A DNA stretch of 64,000 nt from Thozetella sp. PMI_491 (lineage: Eukaryota; Ascomycota; Sordariomycetes; Chaetosphaeriales; Chaetosphaeriaceae): the NCBI GenBank assembly GCA_021432635.1, contig MU270106.1:128087-192086 (forward strand). Reading direction: 5' to 3'. Positions within the stretch are counted from its first letter, which is position 1, and each line of letters begins with the position of its first letter. This document shows positions 53,911 through 64,000 of this stretch, in pieces. The notes under the pieces were generated by a model. That model worked only from the letters and a program-made list of their open reading frames with translations, was not told the DNA's origin and searched no databases. The translations under genes were made by a program, and so were the position numbers.

Positions 53911-56229
53911 TGCCAACAGAGACGCTATTCACAGTAGACAGAACTTTTGGTTTTCGGTGCACGATAGGATTCGACGTGGCAAGGCAAATAATAAATTAAC
54001 TACGCAAATAACATGACTTGGCAAGGGGGGCTAGAAAGGGCAGCTAATATAAGGGTCGTGACAGGACTTGGGACCCTGTGCTTCCCCACCTCCGCGCGGA
54101 TTATCCTCGGGTGCGCTATGTCAGGTTTCTACTTCGCCTCATGCAATATTTCTCCAAGGTTTCTCCGCTTTGGGGGTCAAGTGATCGCCTAACACGGGCC
54201 GGTATACCGACCAGGTGCATAGCATAGGGCATAGCAAGAGACACGGGGTTAGTTAGGCTTACATGGAGAGCAGGCCCGTCTAGGCTCGGGAATCCAATGT
54301 TCAACTAGTTCCCAACACAGACAAATATGATACAATCCAACGTACCCGAGGATGTGCCGGGGAGAGACAATGCCCAGCTTTGCTGGGACAGCTAGGCCCC
54401 CAAAGTGCTAAGAGAAGCAAGTATTGTGTGCAAGGCGCTAGATCGTCCCTAGAACCTGCATGTCACTACGGCCTGGCTTCTGACTGGGGACCGAAATTTT
54501 GCCGCTCTAGAAATTCCATGGAACAGAGGAATTCGGTACATTGGAAAGTGTTGACCACGACGACTATATAGAGTCACCGGTTGATATACTCGGCCGGCTT
54601 CCCATCGTGATTGTTCCAGCTGGCCGGCGCAGTGGACTACATTGCACGTGGCCGCGACGCCACCGTCGAAGCGGGTCGCGTATTCCACCATCCACCGCGA
54701 GCTCGTGCTGAAGGCCGGGTGGTCGGTGTTCATTGAGCTGGGCACCGCTCGCCAGCGCATAGTCCTGGTAGGAAGTGTTATAGATAGTGGAGATGGTGTC
54801 GTCAGCAAAGGTGCACATCTAGTAATTAGTGAATATTCCAAGAGCGAATGCTCTTTGAAAGGAAGTAGTTTCTGGTACCTGCCTTCAGCTGTCGCTCTGT
54901 CTTCTCCTCGCGACGGACGACCAAACGGCCATGGTCGAACTCTTCTGCGCTTCAGTATTTTTACGTTGCCCGTATTATGCTCAACGCCCCAGCACTTGGT
55001 TTAAGCAACACTGGTATGTTTTAACGTCTGATCCCTATCTGCCATGCCGCCACTGGCTAACAATTTTTCTAGTCTTCTTTTTGCTGGAACTGGAACCCTC
55101 ATCTATGTTCTAGTTTGTTTTCTTGTCCCCGAGACTAAAAGGGATGATTCTTTGGTGAGCTTGATGAACTTTTTGCGCGCAAAATTCCTGCTTGGAAATT
55201 TGCCGAGACAAAGGTGGACGTGGCGGAGCACTCAAGCCAACAGGAGCACAGGGAGGCGTTGTAGGGAACAGTACTCGGTAGTCCTTAGGCGCTAATAGTA
55301 GCTTTTGTTTTCTTCAAGATCCATTCAGCGTATAGCGGCTAAGCAACCATCAATGAATTCACGTAGTCACTCCCAAGCGCAACTCCTAATCTCCGAGTTC
55401 GGTCTCATTGAAGGAGAAAATCTATGTCGGAAACAAGCCAACAGAATTTAATGTTGTGTCAATTAAATATTGTGAGCTAATGGTTTCATATTGCTCTCTC
55501 GCTGCGAATTAACAAGCTTTTATGTATATATGAGCACAGAGCCTGCCACCTTTAAGGTAGTACAGTGCTCAACTTTGATAAGGCGAGTTCAGCTTTTGGC
55601 TAGTCTCGAACACGTCTCCCGCTTCGAAACAGCCATCAACCACCACGAATACGGAGGCATTGAACCCAGGCCGGCTCGCTTCTACAAGGCGGAGGCAATA
55701 GGACATTGTACGCTGTAGTAAGACACCAGCTGTTGCCGTCGGATATAATCTGGCCTAAAGGAGAAAATAATAGTGACGCGCGTCGCAGAGCTTTCCTATC
55801 GACATATTTGAGGCACTTCTTAAACTGCTAGTCAGAGGAGGGGTTGTGTAGAAGCGCCATCGCTAATCGGCAGTTGGTATGTATTCTTGCCAAGCCTATT
55901 TTATGTGCAAGACTTGTGGTACTGCGGCGGAGTCCGCCAACCGAACACGAGAAGCTGACAATACTATCTGCAGTGCAACCTAGGCCTCAATCCCCGCGTC
56001 GTACAAACACTGTGCGCGGCTGCCGAAGTTACACGGAATATCTCTTTCCATCGCCGCATTCACCTTACGGGTAGCACGGCATTGCAGAATCGTATATGTT
56101 TCCTAGTGTGTTTCTAAGCGGCCCTCAACAACTTCACTCGGTTGTGGGATGATCATGTTAAATTCTCATGAATGCATTCGAACTTCCTGGAGTAAATAAA
56201 AAACCTTGTACTTAAGAAATACTCTCTAC
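53911..56229. other. Decayed intergenic stretch
   Basis: 2.3 kb, AT-richer than the cluster. It contains an MFS transporter relic (55072-55200) and an unassigned open stretch on the minus strand at about 54590-54820 (CTFADDTISTIYNTSYQDY). No intact gene seen. Confidence 0.5.
55072..55200 (+). pseudogene. Relic of an MFS sugar transporter, last exon
   Basis: After a splice-acceptor-like TTTTTCTAG the frame reads LLFAGTGTLIYVLVCFLVPE followed by TKRDDSLVSLMNFL, which corresponds to transmembrane segment 12 and the PETKGRSLEE signature that closes fungal sugar porters. Nothing matching the other eleven segments is visible upstream, so only the 3' end survives. It is about 10 kb from the intact transporter of the cluster and too diverged from it by eye to be a recent copy. 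Confidence 0.65.
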
Positions 56230-58365
56230 ATGGCGACTCGTAAACTAGGCCTCTTGCCTATTATCGTCCTGACGGCATCCCTGGCGTGTTTACATGCAGG
56301 TGCACTACCGCATGATTCATCTTATGACTATGTGATAGTCGGAGGAGGCACAAGTGGTCTCGTACTAGCCAACCGATTTAGTGAAGATCGCAAGGGTAAG
56401 TCTGGAGAAGCTTGAAGGTGATGCGAACAAAGGAGGTCGCCCCATACGCTGACCACTACTTGTACAAGTCACGGTCCTTGTGGTTGAGTATGGTGACTTT
56501 GAGAACACCTGGGACACAGCTTTACCATACAATGCCAATTTTAACCACCCAGCTGTCATGTTCAACATCACCTCGGCTCCGCAGGCTGGCCTGGGAAATC
56601 GGACATCCACGGTGCCGGCCGGCGCCGTGGTTGGCGGTGGGTCGGCCGTGAATGGAATGACTTTCGACAGAGGGTCCAGAGCGGATTATGATGCGTGGGA
56701 AGAACTGGGCAATCCCGGATGGGGATGGGAAAGCCTATTCCCTTACTTCAAGAAGGTCCGCAATGTGATCAACTTTCCCGCTCTCTGAGGAGTTTCGGCT
56801 GAGAATTGTGTAGTCAGAGACGCTATCGCCGCCCCCACAGGCTTACCAAGAAGCATATAACTTTACATGGGAGCCTCATGACTATGGATACGGTCCAGTC
56901 CAGGCCGGATTCCCTCGTTGGCAGTGGCCAAACACTCGTAAGCTTTGGAACACTTCTACCTTGCCTCTTCTACTTTCCAAGTAGCTCATACCGAGAAAGC
57001 AATGTCTCGAGCAGCATACCTAGACGCCGGTATACCGTGGCGGGACGACGGAGGTGCGGATGGGAATAATGTCGGGCTCGCCTGGATCCCTGAAAACATT
57101 GACCCGAACAACGTCACTCGGTCCTATTCGCGCACTGCATATTACAACCCGGCAGCAAGCAGGAGTAATCTCCGTTTACTAACTAACAGCTATGTATCAA
57201 CAATCATTCTAGAGCGAGGAACAGCCAAAGGTGTTAATATCGTTAGTCGTCAAACGGGCGAGCTGTCCATTGCGAGAGCGAAGGAAGAGGTGATACTTGC
57301 AGCAGGATCCATCCACACGCCGCAAATATTGCAGCTAAGCGGTATTGGACCTGAACCGGCCCTTCGGTCATTGGGGATAAAACCTAACGAGAACTTGCCT
57401 GGCGTGGGTGCAAATTTCCAAGATCATCCGACGACTCGCATGTCCGTCAATTGTAAGTGCTACGGATGAGGCCTGGATGTGTCTCGCCTGAAAGCAAATT
57501 CCTAATCAGTATTATAGATACCAGTCAATTGCCAGTAAATCCTACTATTCTCTCGAATGCGACCTATTATGCTGCTGCTTGGGCCGAATATTTGGCCAAC
57601 CGTACTGGGCCCTTGACACAGGCCCATGGCCAGCTCATCGCCTTCCTCTCACTCCAACAGCTTACGCCCGACTACCAGACGATTGCGGCGTCTCTGATAG
57701 CCCAGAATGCGACGGCCTACCTCCCGGCAATCTACTCAGCCGAACCGAGTCTGCTGGCAGGCTTCCTCGCCCAGCGCGCCATCCTCGCCTCTCGGTTCAA
57801 CGCCCCGAATGCAGCTGTTCTCGAGAGCCTGCACACCAACGGTGTCCTACAGCCTGCCTACGCGTTGCAGAAGCCTGTTTCACGAGGCACCGTCCTCGTG
57901 AAAAGTACCTCTCCAAACCCTCAGGATGCAGCACCGGTAGTTGATTGGCACACGCTGTCGAATCCCACCGACGTCGAGCTTGCGATTTTGGCTTTCCGGT
58001 TTTCGCGCCGTATCCTCTCGGCTCCTAGCTTAGCCCCCCTCGGGCCGGTAGAGACAGTCCCAGGGCCGGGGGTGACGTCGGATGCCGACATAGAAGCGGC
58101 GCTGCGGCTGAATATCATGGTCCCGTCGTTTGCTCACCCCTGCTGCACGGCGGCGATGATGCCGCGAGAGCTAGGCGGCGTGGTGGATTCACAGCTGAGG
58201 GTTTATGGGGTTGATAAGTTGAGGGTTGTCGATGCCAGCATCATGCCGCTGATTCCTGCAACTCATCTCCAAGAAACCGTATATGCAGTAGCCGAGAAGG
58301 CTGCGGATATTATCAAGGCTTCGAGGGTATTCGGAGATTCAGCTTCTAGCACGGAGCCTCTCTAA
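56230..58365 (+). CDS. Secreted GMC-family FAD oxidoreductase
   Basis: Five exons: 56230-56395, 56469-56755, 56814-56937, 56982-57452 and 57518-58365; 631 residues. An N-terminal signal peptide (LGLLPIIVLTASLACLHAGA) is followed by the FAD motif YDYVIVGGGTSGLVLANR. GMC signatures are VVGGGSAVNGMTFDRGS (PS00623-like) and AAGSIHTPQILQLSGIG (PS00624-like). The active-site His pair is in SFAHPCCTAAMMP and IPATHLQETVYAVAEKAADI. The exon 2/3 join gives FKKSETLSPP, a family block. Such enzymes (aryl-alcohol, glucose, choline or cellobiose-type) oxidise alcohols outside the cell, often making H2O2. The substrate is not readable. Intron 2 has a slightly unusual donor (gtccgc). Confidence 0.87.
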
Positions 58366-59183
58366 ATGTGGATGGATTCCGGGTATCAGCCGCCTTAGGA
58401 AGCTTGGAAATTCGACAACTCAGTTAAACAAGCTAACATATGCTCGCTCTGACTAATATTCTTCGACATTGCCCGGGGACATACAGTGTAACAAGAGTGA
58501 GAGCTAGGCAGATCATAATATGTATGAATCCATCTACATTTCCAAGATGCGGTGAGGAAAGGAGGTGAAGCAACACGCGGTGTGTTGTCGGAACGACCCA
58601 ATTCTACCAGTTTTTATAGCTTACATCCCCACCTACTGAATAATTCTCCCCTGGAATAGAACACTCATTTGCGGCGTTTGGTAGATAAACCAACTACCTA
58701 GCATAAGTATCTATATGCATGTCTACCAGCTCAAGCCGCTCTGCGCCGTTATTCGGCAAGGTTTAGCTGTGCCGCTTGCCACGCTGCAGCCAACAGCCTA
58801 TTACGAATGCAGCCTTCGAATTGTGGCGTGGGGGTTCCTGTCTGGCGTCACATCGGCGTCGTGGTACCCGGCACTCGAGCTGTTAGTGCTGGCACTCAAG
58901 AGCCCGCCGCCACCTGGGTCGAAGCTAAACGGTAGCCCAGCGAGATCTCATCAACCGAGCCGATTCGCCACAGTTACATTATGCTCGCTCAGGTAGACCG
59001 TATCGAACTAGTACCCTATTTCGAAGACGTGCAGGTTGAAAAAGGGTGGAGCCAAACAATCTGTATACCTACCCAGGTAGTTAATATAGTGAAATATTCT
59101 ACCAATAGACGTCTAGCTTTCCTAGCTGAAATCTTTCTAGACTGGAAAATTCCTCTCGAAATTCCGAGTGAGAGTTTTGCACA
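58366..59183. other. Intergenic stretch between convergent genes
   Basis: About 820 bp, AT-rich in places (58480-58530, 59070-59160), holding the 3' ends of the GMC gene (+) and the HET gene (-). No gene recognised. Confidence 0.5.
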
Positions 59184-61376
59184 TCACACGATAGTAATCG
59201 TCTCCTCCCGCGGATCACTTATTCTCCTGCCCACCATTCCTAGATCTAGCACCGTATCACTCCCATTCCCCTTGAGCTCCACGATCCCAAGCCGCTTATA
59301 CTCATTCGGCCGTTCCGTTGGTACCAGCATCAGCATCACAAGCCAAGCCCAACTTCCAGAGCTCTGACGACGGATGGTGCTCTTTTGTTTGGACTGCAGG
59401 ATCGGTAGTACGCGGATGTCATTTCTTTCACGGCTCTGTCCATCCACAAACGACTCGTCAGGCAAGATGGAAAATGAGCCCTTGAACTTGTTCGATATCT
59501 TGGATAACGCAGTTCCAATGGTGAGCTCAGGCCAGTCTCTCCCGGCGAAGCGAGCATACTGGAAGCGAGCCTTGTACATTGTACCTTTGATCCTGAGGCA
59601 AGCACCCGGATGGATCTCGCCGAATGGGTCTAGTTTTGGTGTGACCTGAACTTCCTCAATAGTGGCAAGTATATCGTGTGGAGTACTGTGCAATCCATAG
59701 TTGAATTGAATGAGCCAGTTGACTGATGCCCAAGACCACGAAGGAGCTTGGTATGGCTGACTCGCGCCTGGGCGAACGCGGCGACTCTCTAGTCCCGCTG
59801 TTACCGGTGTTTTCCAGAGGAGTCCACATAGAAGGTCCTGGCGCCATAGTCCAGCGAGATAGTCGCCTTCTGTAGCTCCCAGACGTGGCATGATCTCCCG
59901 TGCAACACCAGACAGGGCAATTAGCTTGTCCGTGGTCTTTGTCAGACCGCCACGCGAGTAAACGCTAACGAGCTCGTACCAGAGGTGATGCGGATTTTCA
60001 GGAAGAGCTTGTATACATGCAGGAAGTGGCTTTGGAGAGCTCAGATTGTCCGCGGCTATTCGACCCAGAAAAGTCTTAGACCTTGGCGAGCTACGGTACA
60101 GCTCGATGGGATCAGCTTTTGGATAGGTCTCGGAGCAGATCGTTTCGTTGCATTCCCATATTATCTGATGGTCTGCGAAGTGGAGGACTCGGGGGGCCAT
60201 GTGTCGTTCTTGCATCACCCAGGCTCTTCGATTGAGTGGAGCGTTGACTATATTTCCGGTCATTTGGCTCATAGGAATGACAAAATATTCTGTCAACTCA
60301 GCGCTTCCTTTTTGGGCCGCGTTGACTAGGTCTCCTATTACCCCGTCTCGCCGGGTCTGCTTTTCATAGTTGCAGCTCGCGGTGATGACATTTGGCAAGA
60401 CGAGAGAGGAGGCCCTGCTCCGAAAGAACCCTTTATGAAGACCGTCTTCGCCATCGGTCACAGAGGTCGCTGCTATATTGACGAGGCCGTGCTTGTAGAC
60501 GGCTCCCATACGAGCGGCTTCTCGCCGCCAATCCTGGCCCTTGTCCCCGCGCTGGATGATACAGAGCGAATCGATCCAGAGGTATTCGATAGAAAGATGC
60601 TTGCAAACTGCTATTGCATCTCGAAATACCGTGGAGAATGTCTCACCCTGTTCTATTTCGACATGCCATTGTTGGAGATTATCCGTTGTCAGCTGCAGGA
60701 GGCTGTCGGGATTCAGGGGCCACCGGTGGCTTAAGGTGGCGTACTGAAAGTCTTCGCCCTCGGATCCACTTGTGGTGTATAGCTGTATTGATTGAGGAAG
60801 AATACGGATAACCCGCGTGGGACGAAAGCGGAGATTCTGCGCTTTCCCAGGTAGCGGTAATCCAACCTGGCACAGAGAGTGACGCACTAGGCATTCCTGC
60901 AGCCACTTGCTCGCCATGTCTAGAGCAGGTGGATTTGCTGTTGTGGGAGAAACTTGACCGCGGTCCTCATAGCCACAAATATCAGCAGTCCGAGATATTG
61001 GAACGAGGAGAAACTCGGAGAAGATCCTCTGATCCAGATCTGACTGCAGCGGCGCCCTGAATTGTCGATCTCCGACCCTGTCTAGACGCAGGGTAAGTCG
61101 ATAGGTACCTTTTGACCTCGAGCTCTCATTGAGAGAGGCAGTATAGTGCGCGTCATCGTCGGAGCGAAGCTCGAATTTCTTCCGCCATACTTGAAGCGAT
61201 GCCGGGTCGTTCGACGGCAGCTTTCGGGCTAAGGCTTCACAGATGCTACAAGAGGCAGAAGTCGACTTCAGTTCAGGGACGGACCGCGAAAATTTGTGCT
61301 CGAACAACTGCTCAGATCCGGTATCGTTGATCTTATATCTCGGACGCAAGAACTTGCAACATTCAACACACACCAT
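59184..61376 (-). CDS. HET-domain (heterokaryon incompatibility) protein
   Basis: A single exon of 730 residues. The HET domain begins at YATLSHRW (212-219), continues through TFSTVFRDAIAVCKHLSIEY, YLWIDSLCIIQ and DWRREAARMGAVYKHGLVNI, and ends near residue 410 (ApLNRRAWVMQER). The N-terminus has a small Cys-rich patch (MVCVECCKF and CSICEALA). The C-terminal half contains the WSWASVNW piece common to single-domain HET proteins, but no NACHT, WD or ankyrin module. HET proteins trigger cell death in non-self recognition or act in other stress responses. The frame is complete with no sign of decay. No partner gene sits next to it. Confidence 0.9.
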   Translation of the reverse strand: MVCVECCKFLRPRYKINDTGSEQLFEHKFSRSVPELKSTSASCSICEALARKLPSNDPASLQVWRKKFELRSDDDAHYTASLNESSRSKGTYRLTLRLDRVGDRQFRAPLQSDLDQRIFSEFLLVPISRTADICGYEDRGQVSPTTANPPALDMASKWLQECLVRHSLCQVGLPLPGKAQNLRFRPTRVIRILPQSIQLYTTSGSEGEDFQYATLSHRWPLNPDSLLQLTTDNLQQWHVEIEQGETFSTVFRDAIAVCKHLSIEYLWIDSLCIIQRGDKGQDWRREAARMGAVYKHGLVNIAATSVTDGEDGLHKGFFRSRASSLVLPNVITASCNYEKQTRRDGVIGDLVNAAQKGSAELTEYFVIPMSQMTGNIVNAPLNRRAWVMQERHMAPRVLHFADHQIIWECNETICSETYPKADPIELYRSSPRSKTFLGRIAADNLSSPKPLPACIQALPENPHHLWYELVSVYSRGGLTKTTDKLIALSGVAREIMPRLGATEGDYLAGLWRQDLLCGLLWKTPVTAGLESRRVRPGASQPYQAPSWSWASVNWLIQFNYGLHSTPHDILATIEEVQVTPKLDPFGEIHPGACLRIKGTMYKARFQYARFAGRDWPELTIGTALSKISNKFKGSFSILPDESFVDGQSRERNDIRVLPILQSKQKSTIRRQSSGSWAWLVMLMLVPTERPNEYKRLGIVELKGNGSDTVLDLGMVGRRISDPREETITIV

Positions 61377-62174
61377 CGTGGAATCGCTCTACCGTAGCCT
61401 TCCTTGAGGTGCTATGAGGATTTTACGTGAGTGGCCCCGCGCATTCGACTAGACAACGAAGTCACGTGGATAATTGGAGGATTCAGATCCCTGACGTACT
61501 GAAGCATTCAGTCGCATACATCATACCAGAGGCCGAATTGTATATTTACTAAATCTTAATCTTCGATGGATACATCGGGAGTAGAGATCTATTTACTACT
61601 ACCATTGATAGCTAATAGTTTCGGGTCTAAAAGCCGAAAGGGGTTGAAAGTTTGTAGGTTTATTGCGAACCAGTTTATGGCCACTGCACGATAAAGTATC
61701 AGGCGATGCTCAAGGTACTCAAGATATAGTGATAGTAGCCTTAGTAAGACGCTTTAGCCTTACAGCTTGTTTATATTGGTAACTTGTGGCTGGGTGGCGG
61801 CTACCCTCAGCGAGCATGCTAAACTATTCCCTAAGCCGAGAAACTGAAATAGTGGGCCAGATTCGGTCCGGAGAGAAGTCCGGGGCAGGGTTTGGGGTTG
61901 TGGAGTCAAGGTTCCATAGCCGCCGATGGTGCGGGACACTACCTCGACCGGAATCGACCGTTCGGCCAAGCGGTTCTTCCGGCGTCGGATTTCAAAACTG
62001 TGACGTTCGCAGGCATGAGGATGTAGCCGGGATGTGATGATCAGAGCTACCACTGATATCTTTAGCCCTCGTCCTGCATGTACGATAAGATACCTATCTA
62101 GGTACCTTAGAGCACCCCCCTTCAACGCCCAAGGTACCTCTTTACCTTCTTACCCCAAGCTGGAAACAGAAAGC
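61377..62174. other. Divergent promoter, HET / aldolase
   Basis: About 800 bp, strongly AT-rich at 61540-61640. No gene recognised; an in-frame open stretch (62034-62174) precedes the aldolase ATG. Confidence 0.5.
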
Positions 62175-63214
62175 ATGGCATCCAAAGTCTCCACTCCCAA
62201 GTCGAAACCGCTGCCGCCCGGGGTCTACACACCGGTAATTACCATCTATGAGAATGCGCCCTCACAGCCTGTCAACCTCGACGCCATGTACCGGCACTGC
62301 CAGTACCTCGTCAACAGCGGCATGCATGGGCTCGTCTACCTCGGTACCAACGGGGAGATGGCTCTGCTCACCCATGACGAGCGCACGGCCATCATTGCCA
62401 ACGCCCGGCGAGCTGTGACGGACCTCGGGCGCCCGGACTACCCGATTGTAGCCGGCATCTCGGCCCAAAGCACAGTCGAGACCATCCAGTTCGCCAAAGA
62501 AGCTGCTGAGGCTGGGGCCGGTTGGGGCCTGCTGCTTCCTCCGAGCTACTGGGCCAAGGCACTGAGCAGCGATGCGCTCGTAGGGTACTACCGGGATGTT
62601 GCGGATGCGAGCCCTATTCCCATTGTTGTCTACAACGTGCGTTGCTCCCTGGGTTAGTCATGGCAGTTCAGTAATCAAGGCTAACTACGTCTCAGTTCCC
62701 TGGCGTGACAGCAGGCGTTGATCTAGATTCAGACCAACTCTCTGCGCTGGCGTCGCACCCCAATATTTCCGCCGTGAAGCTCACTTGCGGCAACGTCGGC
62801 AAAGCCATCCGCCTGACATCCAAGTTTGAGCCGCAGCACTTTGGAGTCTACGGCGGTAGCAGTGATTACTTGCTTCCGACTTTGCATGCAGGGGGCAGCG
62901 GGTGTGTCACGGGCATGGGCAATGTGTTCCCGCGGTCGACGTCGCGGGTATTCGACCTATGGAAGGAGGGCCGATTGGATGAGGCCCGCGAGCTCCAGGA
63001 TAAGGTAGCGAACGCCGAATGGGCGTGCAAAAAGTCGCTCGCGCTGACCAAGTACGGGGCATGGTATTATGTAGGCAAGCATATCGGACTGGAGGACGAG
63101 GCTATGTTTGTCATGCGGAAGCCGTATCTACCAGCCGCCGAGGCACAGAAGAAGTGGGCGGTGGAGATATTCGCGGCGCTCGTAAACGACGAGGAAAGGT
63201 TGAGACAAGAGTAG
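62175..63214 (+). CDS. DHDPS/N-acetylneuraminate-lyase family aldolase
   Basis: Two exons: 62175-62636 and 62696-63214; 326 residues. The TIM-barrel class I aldolase family is shown by GVYTPVITIY, the pyruvate-carboxylate loop YLGTNGEMALLTHDER (GTxGE), Tyr153 in PIPIVVYNFPG and the Schiff-base Lys182 in ISAVKLTCGN, followed by GGSSDYLLPTLHAGGSGCVTG. Family members cleave or form bonds with pyruvate: dihydrodipicolinate synthase, sialic acid lyase, keto-deoxy sugar-acid aldolases such as the fungal galacturonate enzyme, and hydroxybenzylidenepyruvate aldolase. Fungi make lysine by another route, so a catabolic aldolase is likely. The neighbour is a sialidase-type protein, tail-to-tail with 50 bp between the stops. 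The longer frame from 62034 was not chosen because family similarity begins after 62175. Confidence 0.87.
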
Positions 63215-63266
63215 GCTAAGGGTGTGAATGGAAGTAAATAAATAGTTTAATAGTTTAGATGTTCTA

Positions 63267-64000
63267 TTACGATCTCGCAAAAGCTTCTACGTCTGCGACG
63301 TGTACATACTTGATGTACTGCCTATGATATGTGTAGGCAATATGAGCCGCTTTAGGGTCGTTTGTGTCCACATATATGCTCGGATAGCTCAACTCGCGGT
63401 TTGTCTTTTCCACCGAGTTATTCGTCATACAAAATCCGTCGCCATCCTCTAGTACCTTGTACTTCCATGTCTTGCCGTGGTCCTTGGAGAGGCCCACAGA
63501 CAACGCCTTACGAGGAGTGCCCCAGATGGCGCTTCTCCCGTCGACTTGCGGCTGGTTGCTCCTTGTGTCGTCCTCGGAAGTAATATCGTCGTACAGGCCT
63601 TCCCGGCGTTGCATGCCGACGCTGGCGCACGAATCGTTAAAGACAATCGCCAGGTCTCCATTTCCCAGGACGGCAGCACATATCCCCGAGTTGGGGTTGG
63701 CCAGAGCTGTCTTCTCCGGGGCGGCCCAGTCTATGCCATCCTTGGAGGTGGATCGGTAAACATTGTCAGCCCACCGGCTGCGGAAGAAGGAGACATAACC
63801 TCCTCCACTCTCCTCCGTTAATGGCACGATGTTCATATGAACGCAGCCCCTGGACTCGGGAACCGGCTTTTCCTCCCAGGTCTTGCCGCTGTCCTTGCTG
63901 AACAGCACAGTGGACACATCGTCGGTTCCATTCCACCGAAAGCCGGGTGGTGAGCGACAGTACCACGCGGGCAGAACCCATGTGCCGTTCGGCAACACCA
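63267..64000 (-). CDS. Sialidase-type BNR-repeat protein, cut by the window edge
   Basis: The C-terminal 243 or so residues are visible; the N-terminus lies beyond 64000. Asp-box repeats SKDSGKTW and SKDHGKTW and a looser STSKDGIDW mark blades of a six-bladed beta-propeller. VLPAWYCRSPPGFRW, GCVHMNIVPLTEESGG, and HRQYIKYVHVADVEAF fit the BNR_2/exo-sialidase-like family. Fungal members include the Aspergillus Kdn-specific sialidase, but other BNR proteins of this group lack a known substrate. The catalytic Arg triad and Tyr cannot be checked fully from this part. Convergent with a pyruvate aldolase gene. Confidence 0.75.
   Translation of the reverse strand, partial: VLPNGTWVLPAWYCRSPPGFRWNGTDDVSTVLFSKDSGKTWEEKPVPESRGCVHMNIVPLTEESGGGYVSFFRSRWADNVYRSTSKDGIDWAAPEKTALANPNSGICAAVLGNGDLAIVFNDSCASVGMQRREGLYDDITSEDDTRSNQPQVDGRSAIWGTPRKALSVGLSKDHGKTWKYKVLEDGDGFCMTNNSVEKTNRELSYPSIYVDTNDPKAAHIAYTYHRQYIKYVHVADVEAFARS

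Noticed and set aside
54449-54841. 130-codon minus-strand frame
   Set aside because: Part of it looks protein-like, but it changes frame, has no start or splice context and matches no family I know; listed only within the decayed stretch.
1-64000. Mobile elements
   Set aside because: I looked for transposase, reverse transcriptase and integrase motifs and for long terminal or inverted repeats and saw none convincing.

Overview
The window is nuclear DNA of a filamentous ascomycete (Pezizomycotina; gene content fits a Sordariomycete-like fungus, but I cannot name the species). The evidence is short GT-AG introns of about 50-145 bp with CTAAC/CTGAC-like branch points, moderately GC-rich exons, a Zn2Cys6 regulator, HET and NACHT proteins, a GRIP golgin and Lunapark. 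I re-derived exon structures by eye; joins are given in each entry. No rRNA, tRNA, CRISPR array or intact transposon was seen.

Layout. 0-5.8 kb: possible end of an upstream gene, an MFS transporter (+), a HAD hydrolase (-) and an unassigned conserved-looking fungal protein (+). 5.8-14 kb: a 3.3 kb gene-free leader, then a 1,620-residue multidomain redox protein: an indoleamine-2,3-dioxygenase-like heme domain, a P450-reductase-type FAD/NADPH module without a flavodoxin domain, a cytochrome b5 domain, an unknown helical region and a Ser/Pro-rich tail. This is the most unusual gene in the window. 14.4-17.5 kb: a NACHT STAND (NLR-like) protein in four exons (-). 18.4-29.2 kb: housekeeping-type genes: an O-fucosyltransferase-like type II membrane protein, a divergent pair of Cys-rich unknowns, and a divergent pair of secretory-pathway genes (Lunapark and an Imh1-type GRIP golgin).

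29.2-32.9 kb is gene-free. From 33 to 50.6 kb lies what looks like a catabolic gene cluster: homogentisate-dioxygenase-family ring-cleaving enzyme, Baeyer-Villiger-type flavin monooxygenase, maleylacetate-reductase-type iron alcohol dehydrogenase, Zn2Cys6 regulator, sugar-porter-family MFS transporter, HSL-family esterase, AMP-forming acyl-CoA ligase and thiolase. Read together they suggest uptake of an aromatic ketone or phenylpropanoid, Baeyer-Villiger conversion to an ester, hydrolysis to a hydroquinone-type diol, ring cleavage, reduction of a maleylacetate-type product to a 3-oxoadipate-type acid, CoA activation and thiolysis to central metabolites. This order is inference.

50.6-56.2 kb is a decayed stretch: a 33-base poly-C run, a truncated SDR relic, a three-copy ~76-bp minisatellite, an orphan open frame, an HxxxD acyltransferase that looks intact, and the last piece of an MFS sugar transporter. 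56.2-64 kb carries a secreted GMC oxidoreductase, a HET-domain protein, a DHDPS-family aldolase and, tail-to-tail with it, a sialidase-type BNR protein that runs off the right edge. The aldolase plus sialidase pair may belong to sugar-acid (sialic/Kdn-like) use, which is speculative.
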